From contig CAJVPJ010000174.1 of NCBI GenBank assembly GCA_910592205.1, positions 1-37,697 of the forward strand: a stretch of 37,697 nucleotides of DNA, written 5' to 3'. The position numbers and the translations under genes were made by a program. The notes under the pieces were generated by a model, which made no database searches, was not told the origin of the DNA, and saw only the letters and a list, made by a program, of their open reading frames with translations. This document shows positions 22,657-33,499 of this stretch, in pieces (position 1 is the stretch's first letter; each line of letters opens with the position of its first letter). This stretch comes from Paraglomus occultum. Lineage: Eukaryota > Glomeromycota > Glomeromycetes > Paraglomerales > Paraglomeraceae.

Positions 22657-23570
22657 CTAAACCCAGAGGCTTTTTTTTAAATGTGTCGAGAATGGATAAG
22701 AAAGAGAGGATAAAATTTTCTCAGGAGAGACAGAACAGAAAAAAAATTGGGTTGGGGGGAACGGTAGAATAATGTAATTTAATGGATTATTGGGGTAACA
22801 CGGAACTGGCAACTACAATTCTGTCAGGCGCTAATTGTTGGTGATGTTAGCGAAAACAGGGCGGTTATGTAACGATGCACGAAGCGCGTGAATACGCCTG
22901 AAGAGATATATGATTCCTTTATGGGTCACAGCCTTGATGATCAGTTGATCTTTTGTTTTCCGCTTATTCTAAATATTATCCACAACCAGAAAATTCTCCC
23001 TGTAAATGATAGACTAAATGTATATAAATAACTTGTGTAATCTGTGTATTGTGGTACAGCAGCATATATTAATATCATTACTATTACTGCATTATTGATA
23101 TCGCATAGAATTCAACATAATATATTTTGTTATACTCGTGATTGTACAGCTTTCATTGTCCTCAACAACGTCTTTGCATATGATTTTAAAGAATGCTGAT
23201 ACATTAAAATATGTGCTTACGAAAAATAGTTACAACCAAGCAAGTAACAATGTCTTGGACTTATTCCAAGTTCAGTATACGCTCTATCTTTTCTTATCAA
23301 TACCACCCCGAAACTAATTTATCCGAATTTAACACTCCGCCACAAGTCTCGTGACTTATATAATACTCACCATATATATATTATGACACTTGCATACAAC
23401 ATACCAATCTATTCGTTCTTAGAATTTAATTAAGACTTTCCACAGCCCATACGAATACCTTCTCGAGAAACAAGTACTCGGCAAGACACAACATTGGAAA
23501 AAGGTCCCCAAAGCAAAAAAAAAAATATGTACGAGTTGAAATCGTGAGAATTTGTTGTCAATCCCCAAGC
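22657..23570. other. Intergenic; expected 5' exons absent
   Basis: The sequence upstream of the first visible exon of the minus-strand microtubule-regulator gene should contain further exons. I see none: the donors I could find are not preceded by an open, phase-compatible frame. Confidence 0.45.
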
Positions 23571-23574
23571 CATT

Positions 23575-26500
23575 TTGATAAACTGCAGTCTGTACCCTTA
23601 TCTTTATCTATATGTAGACATAAGGTTTCTCACTCTTACGCAAATATATGACATGGGTTCAGAGAACAATAAGGAGTTTCCCAGATTATCGACAGCAATG
23701 GATATCCTCAAAGATAGCTTCTTGCAAGGACCATCATGCCATGACGAAATGATAGTCTCTCTACATGATGTAGGGCAAATTAAGTTTATCCCTCTTGCAT
23801 AAATTATTATTAAATCAAAGGAAGGAACAATCTCATCAGCAGACAATACATCTATCCGACGAGTGTCCATTGCCGATCAGATTCGAGAGATTCGAAAGAA
23901 GTGTGTCATGTGCTTTGCGGTAATTGTTTCATTATTACCATAAATGTCATTGTGAATACCATTTGGTCAATGAATTAACAAAATAGTAATCTGTCGAACA
24001 TCTATTGCCTAATTCAAACATTCTTTTCCCTTTTCTTTGTCGAAAAAAGCAATATTCTCTTCATCCCAAACCAAACAAAGATCTTCAAACAAGAATTTCG
24101 CTTTATTTGAAACTATTTGAGATGATCCTTGATAGCACAGCGATGACCTTTTCTGATGCCAGTGTTCCAGAAAAGGATTACAAGATATCTGATAATCGCA
24201 ATGTTCCGTATTATCCAAGAGGATGTAGTACAGAGAGAACCCTCATGGTGGAAGGGAGAAGAGTATTTGTCGAATAATGAATACCAACCAGACGTAGGGA
24301 GGCGGCTAAAATGGCGTAAGCAACTAACGTATTGTAAATAGTTCAAAGAATGGTAATGTAGTTTGATGATCGTAATACCTCTCCCCAATAATAACGTTGA
24401 AAATTAAATTTTTTAAAGTTATACAATTGATCAATGTAATATCTTACATACTCATCAAGCTTATACCGAGGATTGGTCAAATAAAAGGTTAAAAATTTAG
24501 TAGGGGAAATGACGTGACAATTGGTGCGGGTATCCGACGAAGTATTGGTTCCAATTGCAATGGTATGGGACGGGTTACTCGTATGATCATCTCTTTTTCT
24601 GCAAACATGGCGTGCTCATCTTTGCCATATGAAACGTCTATTACATAGCAGATACATTTCAATCACCCGACTTCACATGCAACAGACTCGAAAGTCTTTG
24701 GAATATCATTGACATGTCACCTGTTGAGTTTCATCGGGCATCACATGAATTCAATCATAAGTGATATTTGCCAGAGAATTTAGTAAAGAAAAAAAGAATA
24801 ACGAAAATTTTATTATGTCTTTGAAAATGTTAGCAAATTTTTTGGGGGGTTATAATGTTAACACAAAATATCGCATAATTAACATCCCAGTGATGACTGG
24901 ATGTCTGCATATTGCAATGCAGCATCGATCAAGTATCACGCAATTGCAAGATTACATCGAAAGAGATGGTAAGCACGGCTTGGCGAATGACATATCGAAT
25001 GTCATTACTCTGCCCATCTTGACAAATACTCGGTGGATTTATCCCAAAGTGATACTACTACCGGTCAAAACGAAAAAGCAATGCCCTGATCATTGGCATT
25101 CCATGTAATGTGTTATGATTATTACTAGTTTTTTTTTTGTGGAAACCTCACAGGTAACACACATTATATTAACCGTATTTCGCTACCGCAACGCTTGTTG
25201 GTTTATTGTCTATACTCGCCTACAAATCGTATAGTATTTCTACCGATACCACAGTAATTCCGACTGGCTGTGTTGAGCTGTCGTGTAATGATCCACGGTG
25301 AGTTGCAAAACTAATGTAGACCGAATAGTTGCTAATGATTGGTAATCTTCAAATGCAGGTTCAAGCAGACTGATATTTTTCGATATTGGATCTATATCAA
25401 AATTCACAGCCAAGCGTGCAACGCTAGATAATTTGCGAGGCATTTCCGTCATACATTTGGTCGATGTGTTCATAGTAAGAATACACAATCGTAACAATTT
25501 CGCAGAGGAACAATACTAACGTTTTGGTACAATACTATATACCATTGAAGCCAAGAAAGAATCCGGTAAGCGATCAAATAATTTTACCACAAATTTTGTT
25601 CGACCTCCCGATTACTCGCATTTTCGGCCACTCGCCGAATTATACCAAACACATTTCCCGGCCGGATGAACGCAACGTCGAGGTTGAACAGTTGTTTTTT
25701 TCTCCCTAGACCATGTGCTTCTACCTTGGTTATGGCATGCATCCGAAGGCAGTCGGAAATCTGAATGACTTTGTGACTAATTTGGTAAACGAACTTTTGA
25801 AGCATGTGAAATTATACGGTCGCATTAGGATGTTAACAAATCGAGTATACCTTTGACTGTCAAGTGGCGCTTGTTCCATTTCGGGATGACCAACAAACCT
25901 GTTTGATTGGGAAGCGAGTATTGGTTAACCGATGCAGGTTACTACAACGTCTGTGTTTGCTTCTCTTCAGAAATGCGTCTGTCGTAGAACTCATTATGGT
26001 AAATATTATGAGATACATGTATATGCATATATGCAATGGTCATAAATGCATTATTCAACAGTCCGTCTTTAGCGATTCATCTATCGTCGGTCAACAAAAC
26101 GCAAAAACGGGTTCGACTATTTGAGACATTTAACAACCAGCGCTCGTTCATGGTTTTTCGTGAAAATAAAACGGACGAACAAGTTTGACTCCTTTGCTGC
26201 TGTGCTTCTGGAACGATCCGATACGTCTAACAACCAGTCCAGGGGTTTCAGAAAACCTTCTGTGTGGATGTAGGCTGTCTGCTAAAGAAAGAAAACAATT
26301 TACAATTTGCACTGGAATTTGATTTTCTAACGGGACAATCGATATCCGGGGTTGCCGAATATCAAAAGATTCCACTTATTCTTTATTGTAACTTCGGATG
26401 TCATTCTCTTGGCTTCCATTTAATAGTGAGTGTAACATCAATATATTCTGTTGCTAGTTTTCGAATGTTCTTTTTTTTTTTTTGTTCTACCGCATTCTTC

Positions 26501-27480
26501 ACGGTTATTGATCACACATTGGAGTACGGTCTTTGTAATTTTTATTCCAAACATTAAATTTTGAGTTTCCAAATCTAACCAAATTTGACGTAAAGCTTAC
26601 TCCAACGTCGGACGAGGGCAAACTCTAATCAAATAACAATAACGTCTCAAAAAAAAATCTTATCGATGTACTCCATTTCTTAACAATCTTTGGCGACATT
26701 TCCCGATAGCGAGGGTATGGGACAATTTTTTTTCGAGTTCCCACGCTGATGTTATGGGAACTTTGGAAGGGCGCTTTCAATAGTGACGGGTTTCCTTCCA
26801 TACACGTTCAGTATTGTACGAGACCCAGCGACACCCCCTTAATGTTATCGTCAACAACAAAAACAATGCAATGGATGACGAGTATGCAGACACCCTGAGT
26901 ACAGAGTTGCTTCCGGTAGTTATTGGATTCTTGTTAAACTGCAACGCTAACCGATCCCGTAGTTGGGCGCCACATGGGAAAATGTTTGTTTTTGGTAATA
27001 TCGGTTTTCAATGTTGGATATTAATTTAATTTTCTATATCAAATAGATTCCCGTCCTTGGTCGAGTTTGATTTGTTCACGAAATTGTCGAAACGTGACAC
27101 TATAGCACTAAAAGGTCCGTGCGGGCAATAGTAATGATAGTGACGGTTACGTTAGTAAACTTTCGTCTCGTGTAATTAAAAATCTATCTTGTATCTTTGT
27201 TCTAGTACATTTGTGTTTTATTGTTAGTATCCAAGTTCGATATAGAAGCCAGATATAGAGATGATCAGCAGGAGATGAGATTGTGGATATTACTAAGAAT
27301 TTGTCATAACAAAGGTTCGCAGTTACATTCTTACGCAATATTTTGGAACCAATCACGTTTTCGAAATTTAGCACTAGTTGATAACCAATTGTTGCTCTTC
27401 AGATTAACGATTGGCACACGTGGTTCGTCCCGTCTTTGATAGCCAAGACTTCGAAAAACTTACAGAAATGTTGTGAAAGC
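23575..27480. other. Coding-like fragments, unassigned (possible decayed genes)
   Basis: Several short stretches look exon-like but I cannot assemble them into a model. Plus strand: 23822-23918 (reads SIRRVSIADQIREIRKKC, ends at a GTAATT donor); 24190-24340 (VVQREPSWWKGEEYLSNNEY); 25590-25800 (ITRIFGHSPNYTKHISRPDE, then a CCCTAG acceptor and MHPKAVGNLNDFVTN); 26870-27000 (DDEYADTLSTELLPVVIGFL); 27050-27115 and 27228-27300 (VSKFDIEARYRDDQQEMRLW), each next to plausible splice sites. Minus strand: 25240-25497 (ARLAVNFDIDPISKNISLLE). I recognize no family. They may be remnants of one or more genes broken by indels. Confidence 0.3.
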
Positions 27481-27501
27481 AGTCGTGGTGAGTGAATATC
27501 T

Positions 27502-27920
27502 GGGGCATGCTGCAACAAAACCAGACAAAGTGAACATTCTATTATGTGACATAAATGAGAGGCTGATTATGATGTGGCTGTAAAATTGACCAGTGTGTTT
27601 TGAGAAGTAATAATGGTGCTCATAGACCTGTTAATTTTAATGCTCACTTTATCATACCAGAAGGTGATGAATATAAACCATAACAGTATTAATATAGGAT
27701 TACCTCTATATATAAAAATATTAATATGAAACTAATTTACATCAAATCGACCATGGAACCCAAAAATTACAGCACCATTAGAAGTATTTTAAAGAAAGCT
27801 CAAGGAGAGAAAATTGCTCCCTATGTTTTTAAAATTAATAATACCCAAACTCTCCAGGAGTATCTAGATCAAGAAAAAATTACTTATGAAATTTACCAGG
27901 AAAAACGCAAAATAATAAAC
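27502..27920 (+). repeat. Inverted element segment, left copy
   Basis: This segment is closely similar to the reverse complement of about 35330-35745. It starts around GGGGCA..CTGCAACAAAACC, passes AGTAATAATGGTGCTCAT and TTATCATACCAGAAGGTGA, includes an ATATAGGATTACCTCTATAT motif, and covers the first ~65 codons of the open frame that starts at 27726. Similarity fades on both sides. Both copies share a short open relic ending IIPEGDEYKP before the motif. Confidence 0.8.
27692..27713 (+). promoter_or_regulatory. Near-palindromic motif ATATAGGATTACCTCTATAT
   Basis: It lies about 13 nt upstream of the ATG of the frame at 27726. The same motif occurs upstream of the mirror copy, upstream of the DUF7869-type gene, and twice upstream of that gene's second copy. 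It could be a promoter, an operator or a mobile-element terminus/recombination site. The sequence does not say which. Confidence 0.5.
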
Positions 27921-28001
27921 CATAAACGAACATTAACCCTAACTTATAATGAACCAAGAAAAAAACGCAAATTAGAAGACAGGGAAGGAAAAGCAGTTTA
28001 G
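27726..28001 (+). CDS. Small Lys-rich element protein, family member A, unknown function
   Basis: A 91-aa open frame starting MKLIYIKSTMEPKNYSTIR. It is nearly identical over about 65 residues to the minus-strand frame at 35235-35510, and conservation of the frame between copies supports coding. The core is basic (SILKKAQGEKIAPYVFKIN; QEKITYEIYQEKRKIIN) and predicted helical. The last third differs between the copies and is rich in Arg, Lys and Glu. It contains no Trp codon, so the genetic code cannot be judged. It may be a DNA-binding or accessory protein of a mobile element. No known family was recognized. Confidence 0.5.
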   Translation: MKLIYIKSTMEPKNYSTIRSILKKAQGEKIAPYVFKINNTQTLQEYLDQEKITYEIYQEKRKIINHKRTLTLTYNEPRKKRKLEDREGKAV

Positions 28002-28280
28002 CATTCCTTATAGTTTTGACTTATAGATAAAGAACCGTTTGAGTACATTTATTGAGCTTTGACCACGTTCACTACTTTGACACAATGCAATTAAAGAAGG
28101 CAAACAACATAAAAATAATTCAATTTCTTCGTAAGCATAAATTTTAATTGTTCGATTATCGAATGCACGCTCTTGAAATATAAATAATACTAAAGCACCA
28201 GAGTGATTGCATGGGAGAAAAATACTCGGACCCAAAGCCATTAATGAGTATAACCTGTTCTTTGGTCACCTGGTGCAAAT
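28002..28280. other. Intergenic, no gene seen
   Basis: AT-rich spacer between two oppositely oriented element genes. No conserved frame was seen. Confidence 0.5.
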
Positions 28281-28944
28281 TTAAATTTCATTATCTTTTG
28301 TACTATCGCTATTATCTATTTCTTTATTTTCATTTTCCCCATCTAAATGATTTACATCTTTCTTCTTCTCTTCGTCGATCCAACGTTGGATTGCTTCGAT
28401 CGTCTTTTCCGCGGAGTTGTTCGTCGAAGGTAAAAATTTCTTATTGTTGATGCAGCGATGATCTTTTGTTTATTCAGCAATTTGGAAATTTCAAACGCCA
28501 TTTCGTTAAACGAAAATTTTGAATCTAATTCGATTCGTTTATCGTATAATTGTCTCAAAGCGTTCCACAACGTTTCGATATCTGGCGAATAAATTTTGTT
28601 CGCCGATGGTTTCGTTTTTGACAACTTCTGGACTTTATGATCTTGGTTAATAGTCCCATGTTGTGGAGTTGGTTATTATAAATTGTGCCATTTAGCAACA
28701 GGCCGAGAACAAAGCCAATGAATACTCCAAAAAAGAATTCGCTTGTGAATGTGAGCATTTTTCGTAGTGTTGTCGGTGGAAATTGACAGATTTGTTTTAT
28801 TGCTTTAAACGATGTATTGATTTGACGATATTTATTGCGTTGTGGTTGATTTCTAAAGTTAACCAGTGTTGTTTTATAATAAAATATCCGTTTGTTCATC
28901 ATACACTGCGGACGATTATTAGACAAACGCGAATTTCTGCGCAT
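28281..28944 (-). pseudogene. Membrane-segment plus HTH-like protein, broken by frameshifts
   Basis: Three minus-strand frames follow one another. The first (28944-28555) carries a basic N-terminal part and one clear membrane segment, FFFGVFIGFVLGLLLNG. The second, about 28640-28390, reads SPDIETLWNALRQLYDKRIE, then FEISKLLNKQ and STIRNFYLRRTTPRK. The third continues as TIEAIQRWIDEEKKKD with an acidic tail and TAA at 28281-28283. The order helix / STIRNFY / TIEAIQ.WI suggests a helix-turn-helix-like DNA-binding fold, and similar motifs are, to my recollection, frequent in glomeromycotan accessory proteins. The two frame changes (near 28600 and 28390) suggest decay, though introns were not fully excluded. 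Function unknown. Confidence 0.45.
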
Positions 28945-29105
28945 TGATTATCATTGGCCACCTTCTGCATATAGGGAACAATAGTTACAATTATGAAAAG
29001 GTCTAGAAAGTTCCTAGTAACACGTCATTGATCAAGCCACTGATCGACGTTAGTATATTAGATCACTTCGCGCAGCCATCTTAATCTTCCAAAACAAACG
29101 AAAAA

Positions 29106-31397
29106 ATGGCCACTGAAAAAATTGAAGCATTAAAGAAGGCGGAAGAGCAGCTGTTGAAGGCGGAGACGGCGTTGGCGGACTTCGCGGGGGACGAGAATGG
29201 AGGGAAGCTGTTGGGGGAATTGAGGGGGAACGAGGGGAGGGGAGGAGTGTTAACTGCGAGGCAGCAGAAGACATTGGACGACCTCGCAGCGAAGGAGAAG
29301 AGGCTGGAGGAGGCCGTGGAACTGTGCAGGAAAGTGTGGGCGAGTCGGGACGCAGATGTGCGACAGGCGCAGGCTCAGCCAGGTAACGACTTTGTGACTC
29401 GGGTGTTAGGGACATAGAGTAGTGTACTTAGGGTAGAGCATTGGGGACAGAGTAGTGTGTGCATAGTGTAGAGTAGATGTGGTAATATGTTTTCTTGGCG
29501 GACATAGAACTGCTCTTCCAATATTCTGTTTAACAAGTTAGCAATAAAGGAGAATAGTTGGAATGCATTGTGACATAGACATACGTTGGTGTTGGGACAT
29601 AGAACAGAGTTGCTAGTACAGCCAGGTAACGGCTCTGTGACTCGGGCGTTGGGGACATAGAGTAGTGTGTACGTGGGTAGAGTAGAGATAGTTTTATTTG
29701 GCAAAACGTTAAATATATAGCTCGAGTGGATTTTGTTCATTGTATTCACATGGTTTCTATGAGAGAACGTTTTGGGGACTGGAGCGAAGTGTAGCATCTG
29801 AGCGAACGTTTGGTATTGCAATCAGCACTTGTCATGTTTTTACCTATCTCATACATACTAACTGTTCATTTTCAGATAAAAAAAGAAAGCGCGATACTGA
29901 AGATGATACTGAAGATGATACTGAAGATGATACTGAAGGAAGAAACCGTTTCTTCAAAAAAATCCAACAAGTCAACATACCTCCATCCGAGCTGGCTGAT
30001 ACTAGAAAATTTATTAGATTCCAAAATGAAGATGATCCCCTTGCCCTTAATTATCGTCCAGCTGGGTTAACTGGTCTACCTGTCTCATTATGTAATGACA
30101 TCCTGGCCAAGTTTCAGGATAATGCTAATGGCAGCATTGAGTTGGTTGAAGAGGACATTGTATTTGTTAGGAACCTTTCAAATGAGATGTGCTCCATTTT
30201 TGATGATGAGGCTGAGAGGAGAGACTGTTTCCATAAACTAGTAGGTCGTTATTTCTCCAGAGTGTTTGACATCCATACCTTTGGAAATAAACGAGGAACA
30301 GATGGCAGTCTTATGTTTACAAAGGGCAACTTCCAAGTACCTCTGCTGAACTTAGAGGTGAAGCCAGAGCTTGGGATGGGAAGTGGGTGTCCGTATGTGC
30401 AATCAACTGCCTATTACGTAGAATTTATCAAGAAATTAAAAGACAGTAATAGCTCTGTAATTACCCAATCTCGATTTCCAGTATTTTTGATGTATTTAGC
30501 AGGTATGTGTGAATAACAATTTTAGTCTATTCAATGTATATACATAACAGCAATTACTGTATTGATTCTATTGCTTTTTTGATTGCATTCTTAACCATTT
30601 TATTAAACTTTGCAGGGCCATACCTGGGTGTAGCTGGGGCTGTGTTTCTGACAACACCAGTGTGTGAACCTCTCACACCTGTAATGCCCCTCTTCTATCG
30701 TCCTCACCATGAAGACATGTTACTGAGGACTGCTTGTGTGCTCAAAGCTTTGAAGATAGCCCTCAATGATTTGGAAATATTCTATGACCAGCTGAGCCAT
30801 GACAGCAATATCAAACTGAGTCAGCAGATATCTTTTCCATACATTAGCAAAATGAATATTGGGCAGGTTGTTGCCAACATCATCTATGTCAAGAAGTTAG
30901 ATCGTTATATTTTTCAAGCAAAAATGGAACATGATAATGGATTATCTCAACATGTGATTGTCAAGTTTGCTAAGAGATATTCTGAGGAGTGCCATAGCAC
31001 TTGTCAGGGACTGGGAATTGCACCAAGACTGTTTTCTTGTAAATGGATTCCTGGTGGTTGGTGTGTTGTGGTTATGGAACAACTGATGGGATATGGATCA
31101 CTATCCTCTCTTGCTCAAGACAAAAAGCTATCAATACAGAAGAAAACAATGGAGTCAGTAAAGAAAATGCATAACCAGGGTTTTGTGCATGGTGATATGA
31201 GACTTTCAAACATCATGACTGGTCCCAATGATTCAGTAAAGATAATAGACTTTGATTGGTCTGGTAAGGTTGGAGAGGCTGTTTACCCACCTCTCCTGAA
31301 TCCAGATATTGATTGGCACCCTGATGTCAAAGCTGGAGCAAAAATTCTGCCAGATCATGACTTGTACATGCTAAATAACAGCTTCAATAGTGTATGA
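29106..31397 (+). CDS. Crinkler (CRN)-type protein: coiled coil, PD-(D/E)XK nuclease, degenerate kinase
   Basis: Three exons, 29106-29382, 29876-30502 and 30616-31397, close in phase to 561 aa. Exon 1 encodes a Lys/Glu/Ala-rich coiled header (EALKKAEEQLLKAETALADF; QQKTLDDLAAKEKRLEEAVE) like the header of Crinkler-RHS-type proteins, and is much more GC-rich than the rest. Exon 2 starts with a basic KKRKR and four TEDD repeats, then a nuclease-like region with the NLEVKPELG motif, whose E-x-K fits the PD-(D/E)XK active site. Exon 3 holds a kinase-like domain: HVIVKFAKR (candidate ATP lysine), HGDMRLSNIM (catalytic loop) and IIDFDWSG, where the usual DFG is DFD. In the family, nuclease-kinase pairs are described as effectors or conflict proteins acting in nuclei. 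Only the class of function is inferred here. Confidence 0.75.
29383..29875 (+). repeat. Intron with duplicated splice-donor segment
   Basis: The exon 1 end and donor, CAGCCAGGTAACGACTTTGT with the following ~45 nt, recur at about 29620-29670 as CAGCCAGGTAACGGCTCTGT. Further partial copies of TTGGGGACATAGAGTAGTGT lie between. The duplication offers a second possible donor inside the intron. Confidence 0.7.
29896..29944 (+). repeat. 12-bp coding minisatellite (GATGATACTGAA)n
   Basis: Four tandem units encode a run of Thr-Glu-Asp-Asp in exon 2 of the Crinkler-type gene. The length is a multiple of three, so copy-number change would not break the frame. Confidence 0.9.
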
Positions 31398-31704
31398 TCT
31401 ATTAATGATTTGTATCAAATAAAATTGCTTGCGTATATTTGATCTCTTCTTTCAGACTTTGTATTTGTGTCCTGTTCATCCTGTTCAGTTGAGTTAATGG
31501 AGAGAGTAGAATGATTTAATTAGCATTATTGCTTGCAGTATGAATTTGGGAATGTATTAATAGTAATGTTTGATGTTAGCATTAGCAATTATAGTATTTT
31601 TCCTGAGAACGAATTTATTTGAAACATGCAAGTAACTATGGTCAATCGATTTAAAATTTCGATCAACGCAATTATCAAAATTAATGCAACATGAACGATA
31701 AAAC
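31398..31704. other. Intergenic between the Crinkler-type gene and the transposon-like gene
   Basis: AT-rich 3' flank of the Crinkler-type gene. No gene is seen. Confidence 0.5.
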
Positions 31705-31726
31705 TATATATAGGATTACCCGTATA
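31705..31726 (+). promoter_or_regulatory. Near-palindromic motif ATATATAGGATTACCCGTATAT
   Basis: It ends at the ATG of the DUF7869-type gene. It is the best palindrome of the five occurrences of this motif in the window. It may be an element terminus or a promoter-like site. Confidence 0.5.
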
Positions 31727-33457
31727 TGAAGAATAATGAATCTAACAGTTCCAACGAATACGAAAAAGCAATACGTTTCTTGGATATAAGTTGTAGTTGT
31801 GGTTGCTCAACAATGGTTCCAAGAGAGAATTTTGCTGAATTACGTGAGGCGTTTCAAGCTCTCTCTAGATCCGAACAAGATATATTTCTAATGGCCCAGT
31901 TGAAAGCAATGGATGGTGGAGAAATGACCGCCAGTCGACGTCTTAAAAGAAAACGCGTACTAATAACCGAACGTTTTACTACTGAGATCGCAATACGCCG
32001 CTTTGTCAAAAAACGTATCTAAATATGCTAGGAATTGGTCGCACACACTTCGAAAACGTCAGAAATCACCTATCGATGAATGGTATAATACCGCGTGTTC
32101 ATGGTAATATCAAACAAATGCCGCGATGAAAAACCAAAATAACCATTGATATAAACGTGGCTACCGCCGTGAAAAATTTTCTCGAAAACTATGCTGAAAT
32201 CCATGGACTACCAAGTCCTGGTAGAAATGCCAACCGAATTACTCAATCTCTTACACTTTTGCCAGCCGAAACGAGTTACAAGTCGGTCTATCGCGACTTT
32301 AGCTTGTCCCGAAAATGATAGCACATTGAAATTGTTAAAATATGATGCGTTTCGTAAGTTATGGCACCAATTAACGCCTTATATTCAAATTATGAGTCCG
32401 AGAACAGATTTATGTGACACGTGCCAACATTTTCGGAACGGCTTACAGTATAATTCTCGCAAGGAGGAAGAAGCGAGAGACTTACTAAAAAAATTTAAAG
32501 AACATTTAGTTAAGGCCAAATTAGAAAAAAATTATTACAACAAAAATACGAAATTAGCAGAACAACAGAGAAAATTAGTAGACGAGAATTATCATGTAAT
32601 GGGAGGTAAAGCTGATTATTGTAGCGTTAACGCGACTGCTCATTACAGTTACGATTGAGCGCAAAACGTTCACGTACCCCATTCTGATCAACAGGTAAGT
32701 AAAATTTATTATCTTAGTCCGCGTAAAGTACATTTATTTGGTATTCAAAATGAAGCCGCACGCGAACAAATTAATTACGTTCTTGATGAAGACGAAATTA
32801 TCGGCAAAGGCCCTAATGGTACGTTGAGCCTGGTATTCGATGGAATAAAGAACTTAAATAAAGGCGAAAACCGTTTAAAGATTACTTGCGATAATGCGGG
32901 AGGGCAGAATAAAAATAACGCCACTATTTGATTTTACTTGTATTTAGTAATCTGCGGCTATATGAAAGTATCGAACTAAATTTTATGGTACCAGGACATA
33001 CTAAATTTAAGTGTGATGGTAGTTTCGGATTGATTAAGAAATTATACCGCAAAACAACGGTAGATTGCGTGGATCATATTGTTAAGGTTGTGAAAAGATC
33101 GAGCATAGCGGGCTTAAACAAAGCTCAGTGCTATGACAAGGGGAAAGGTTTTTCTTTAAAAAATTGAGCGGTTTACAAAAATATCAACATTTTCTATTTG
33201 AAGCAGCCAATCCTGGAGTTGTCAAAGCCCAGCTGGTTGCTCATGGTGCTTTTACCGAATTTAATTTATTGAAAACCAGAAAAGCAAATGTTTCTGAAAT
33301 TACCAAAGAAATTAAATCTTTATCCATTTTAATATTAACACCGCCTCCATTAGATTACAAAAGACAAGAATACCTTTATCATAATATTCGCCCATTTGTT
33401 AGAGATGAATTTAGAGACATTACTTGTCCCAAGCCAGTACAAAATGTAATTGAGTAA
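31726..33457 (+). pseudogene. DUF7869-type transposon gene, copy 1, frameshifted, with TGA at Trp positions
   Basis: A mobile-element gene of the type common in glomeromycotan and animal genomes. Order: Cys motif SCSCGCSTMVPRENF; QALSRSEQDIFLMAQ; helix MLGIGRTHFENVRNHL; RITQSLTLLP; LLKYDAFRKLWHQL; zinc-like DLCDTCQHFRNGL; a coiled Lys/Glu stretch; the core AHYSYD-(TGA)-AQNVHVP; YYLSPRKVHLFGIQ; CDNAGGQNKNN; FMVPGHTKFKCDGSFGLIKK; and the end IRPFVRDEFRDITCPKP. The acidic and CDNAGGQNKNN motifs resemble an RNase H-like nuclease core. At least four single-base frameshifts (near 31950, 32310, 32955 and 33172) interrupt it. In the frames supported by similarity, the only stops are five TGAs (near 31982, 32127, 32656, 32928 and 33166), all at plausible Trp sites. 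TGG is used once, in RKLWHQL. Dead as a host gene. Confidence 0.75.
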
Positions 33458-33499
33458 TTTTTTATTTTATACTAAATCAAAAAGTGTTAGATGACATAA
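33458..33499. other. Short convergent spacer
   Basis: The plus-strand DUF7869-type gene and the minus-strand UGA-coded frame end within about 45 bp of each other. The spacer is A/T-only to near A/T-only and may hold the junction between two blocks of different origin. Confidence 0.4.

Noticed and set aside
29050-29415. Minus-strand Pro/Ser-rich frame
   Set aside because: It is the antisense shadow of the GC-rich first exon of the Crinkler-type gene.
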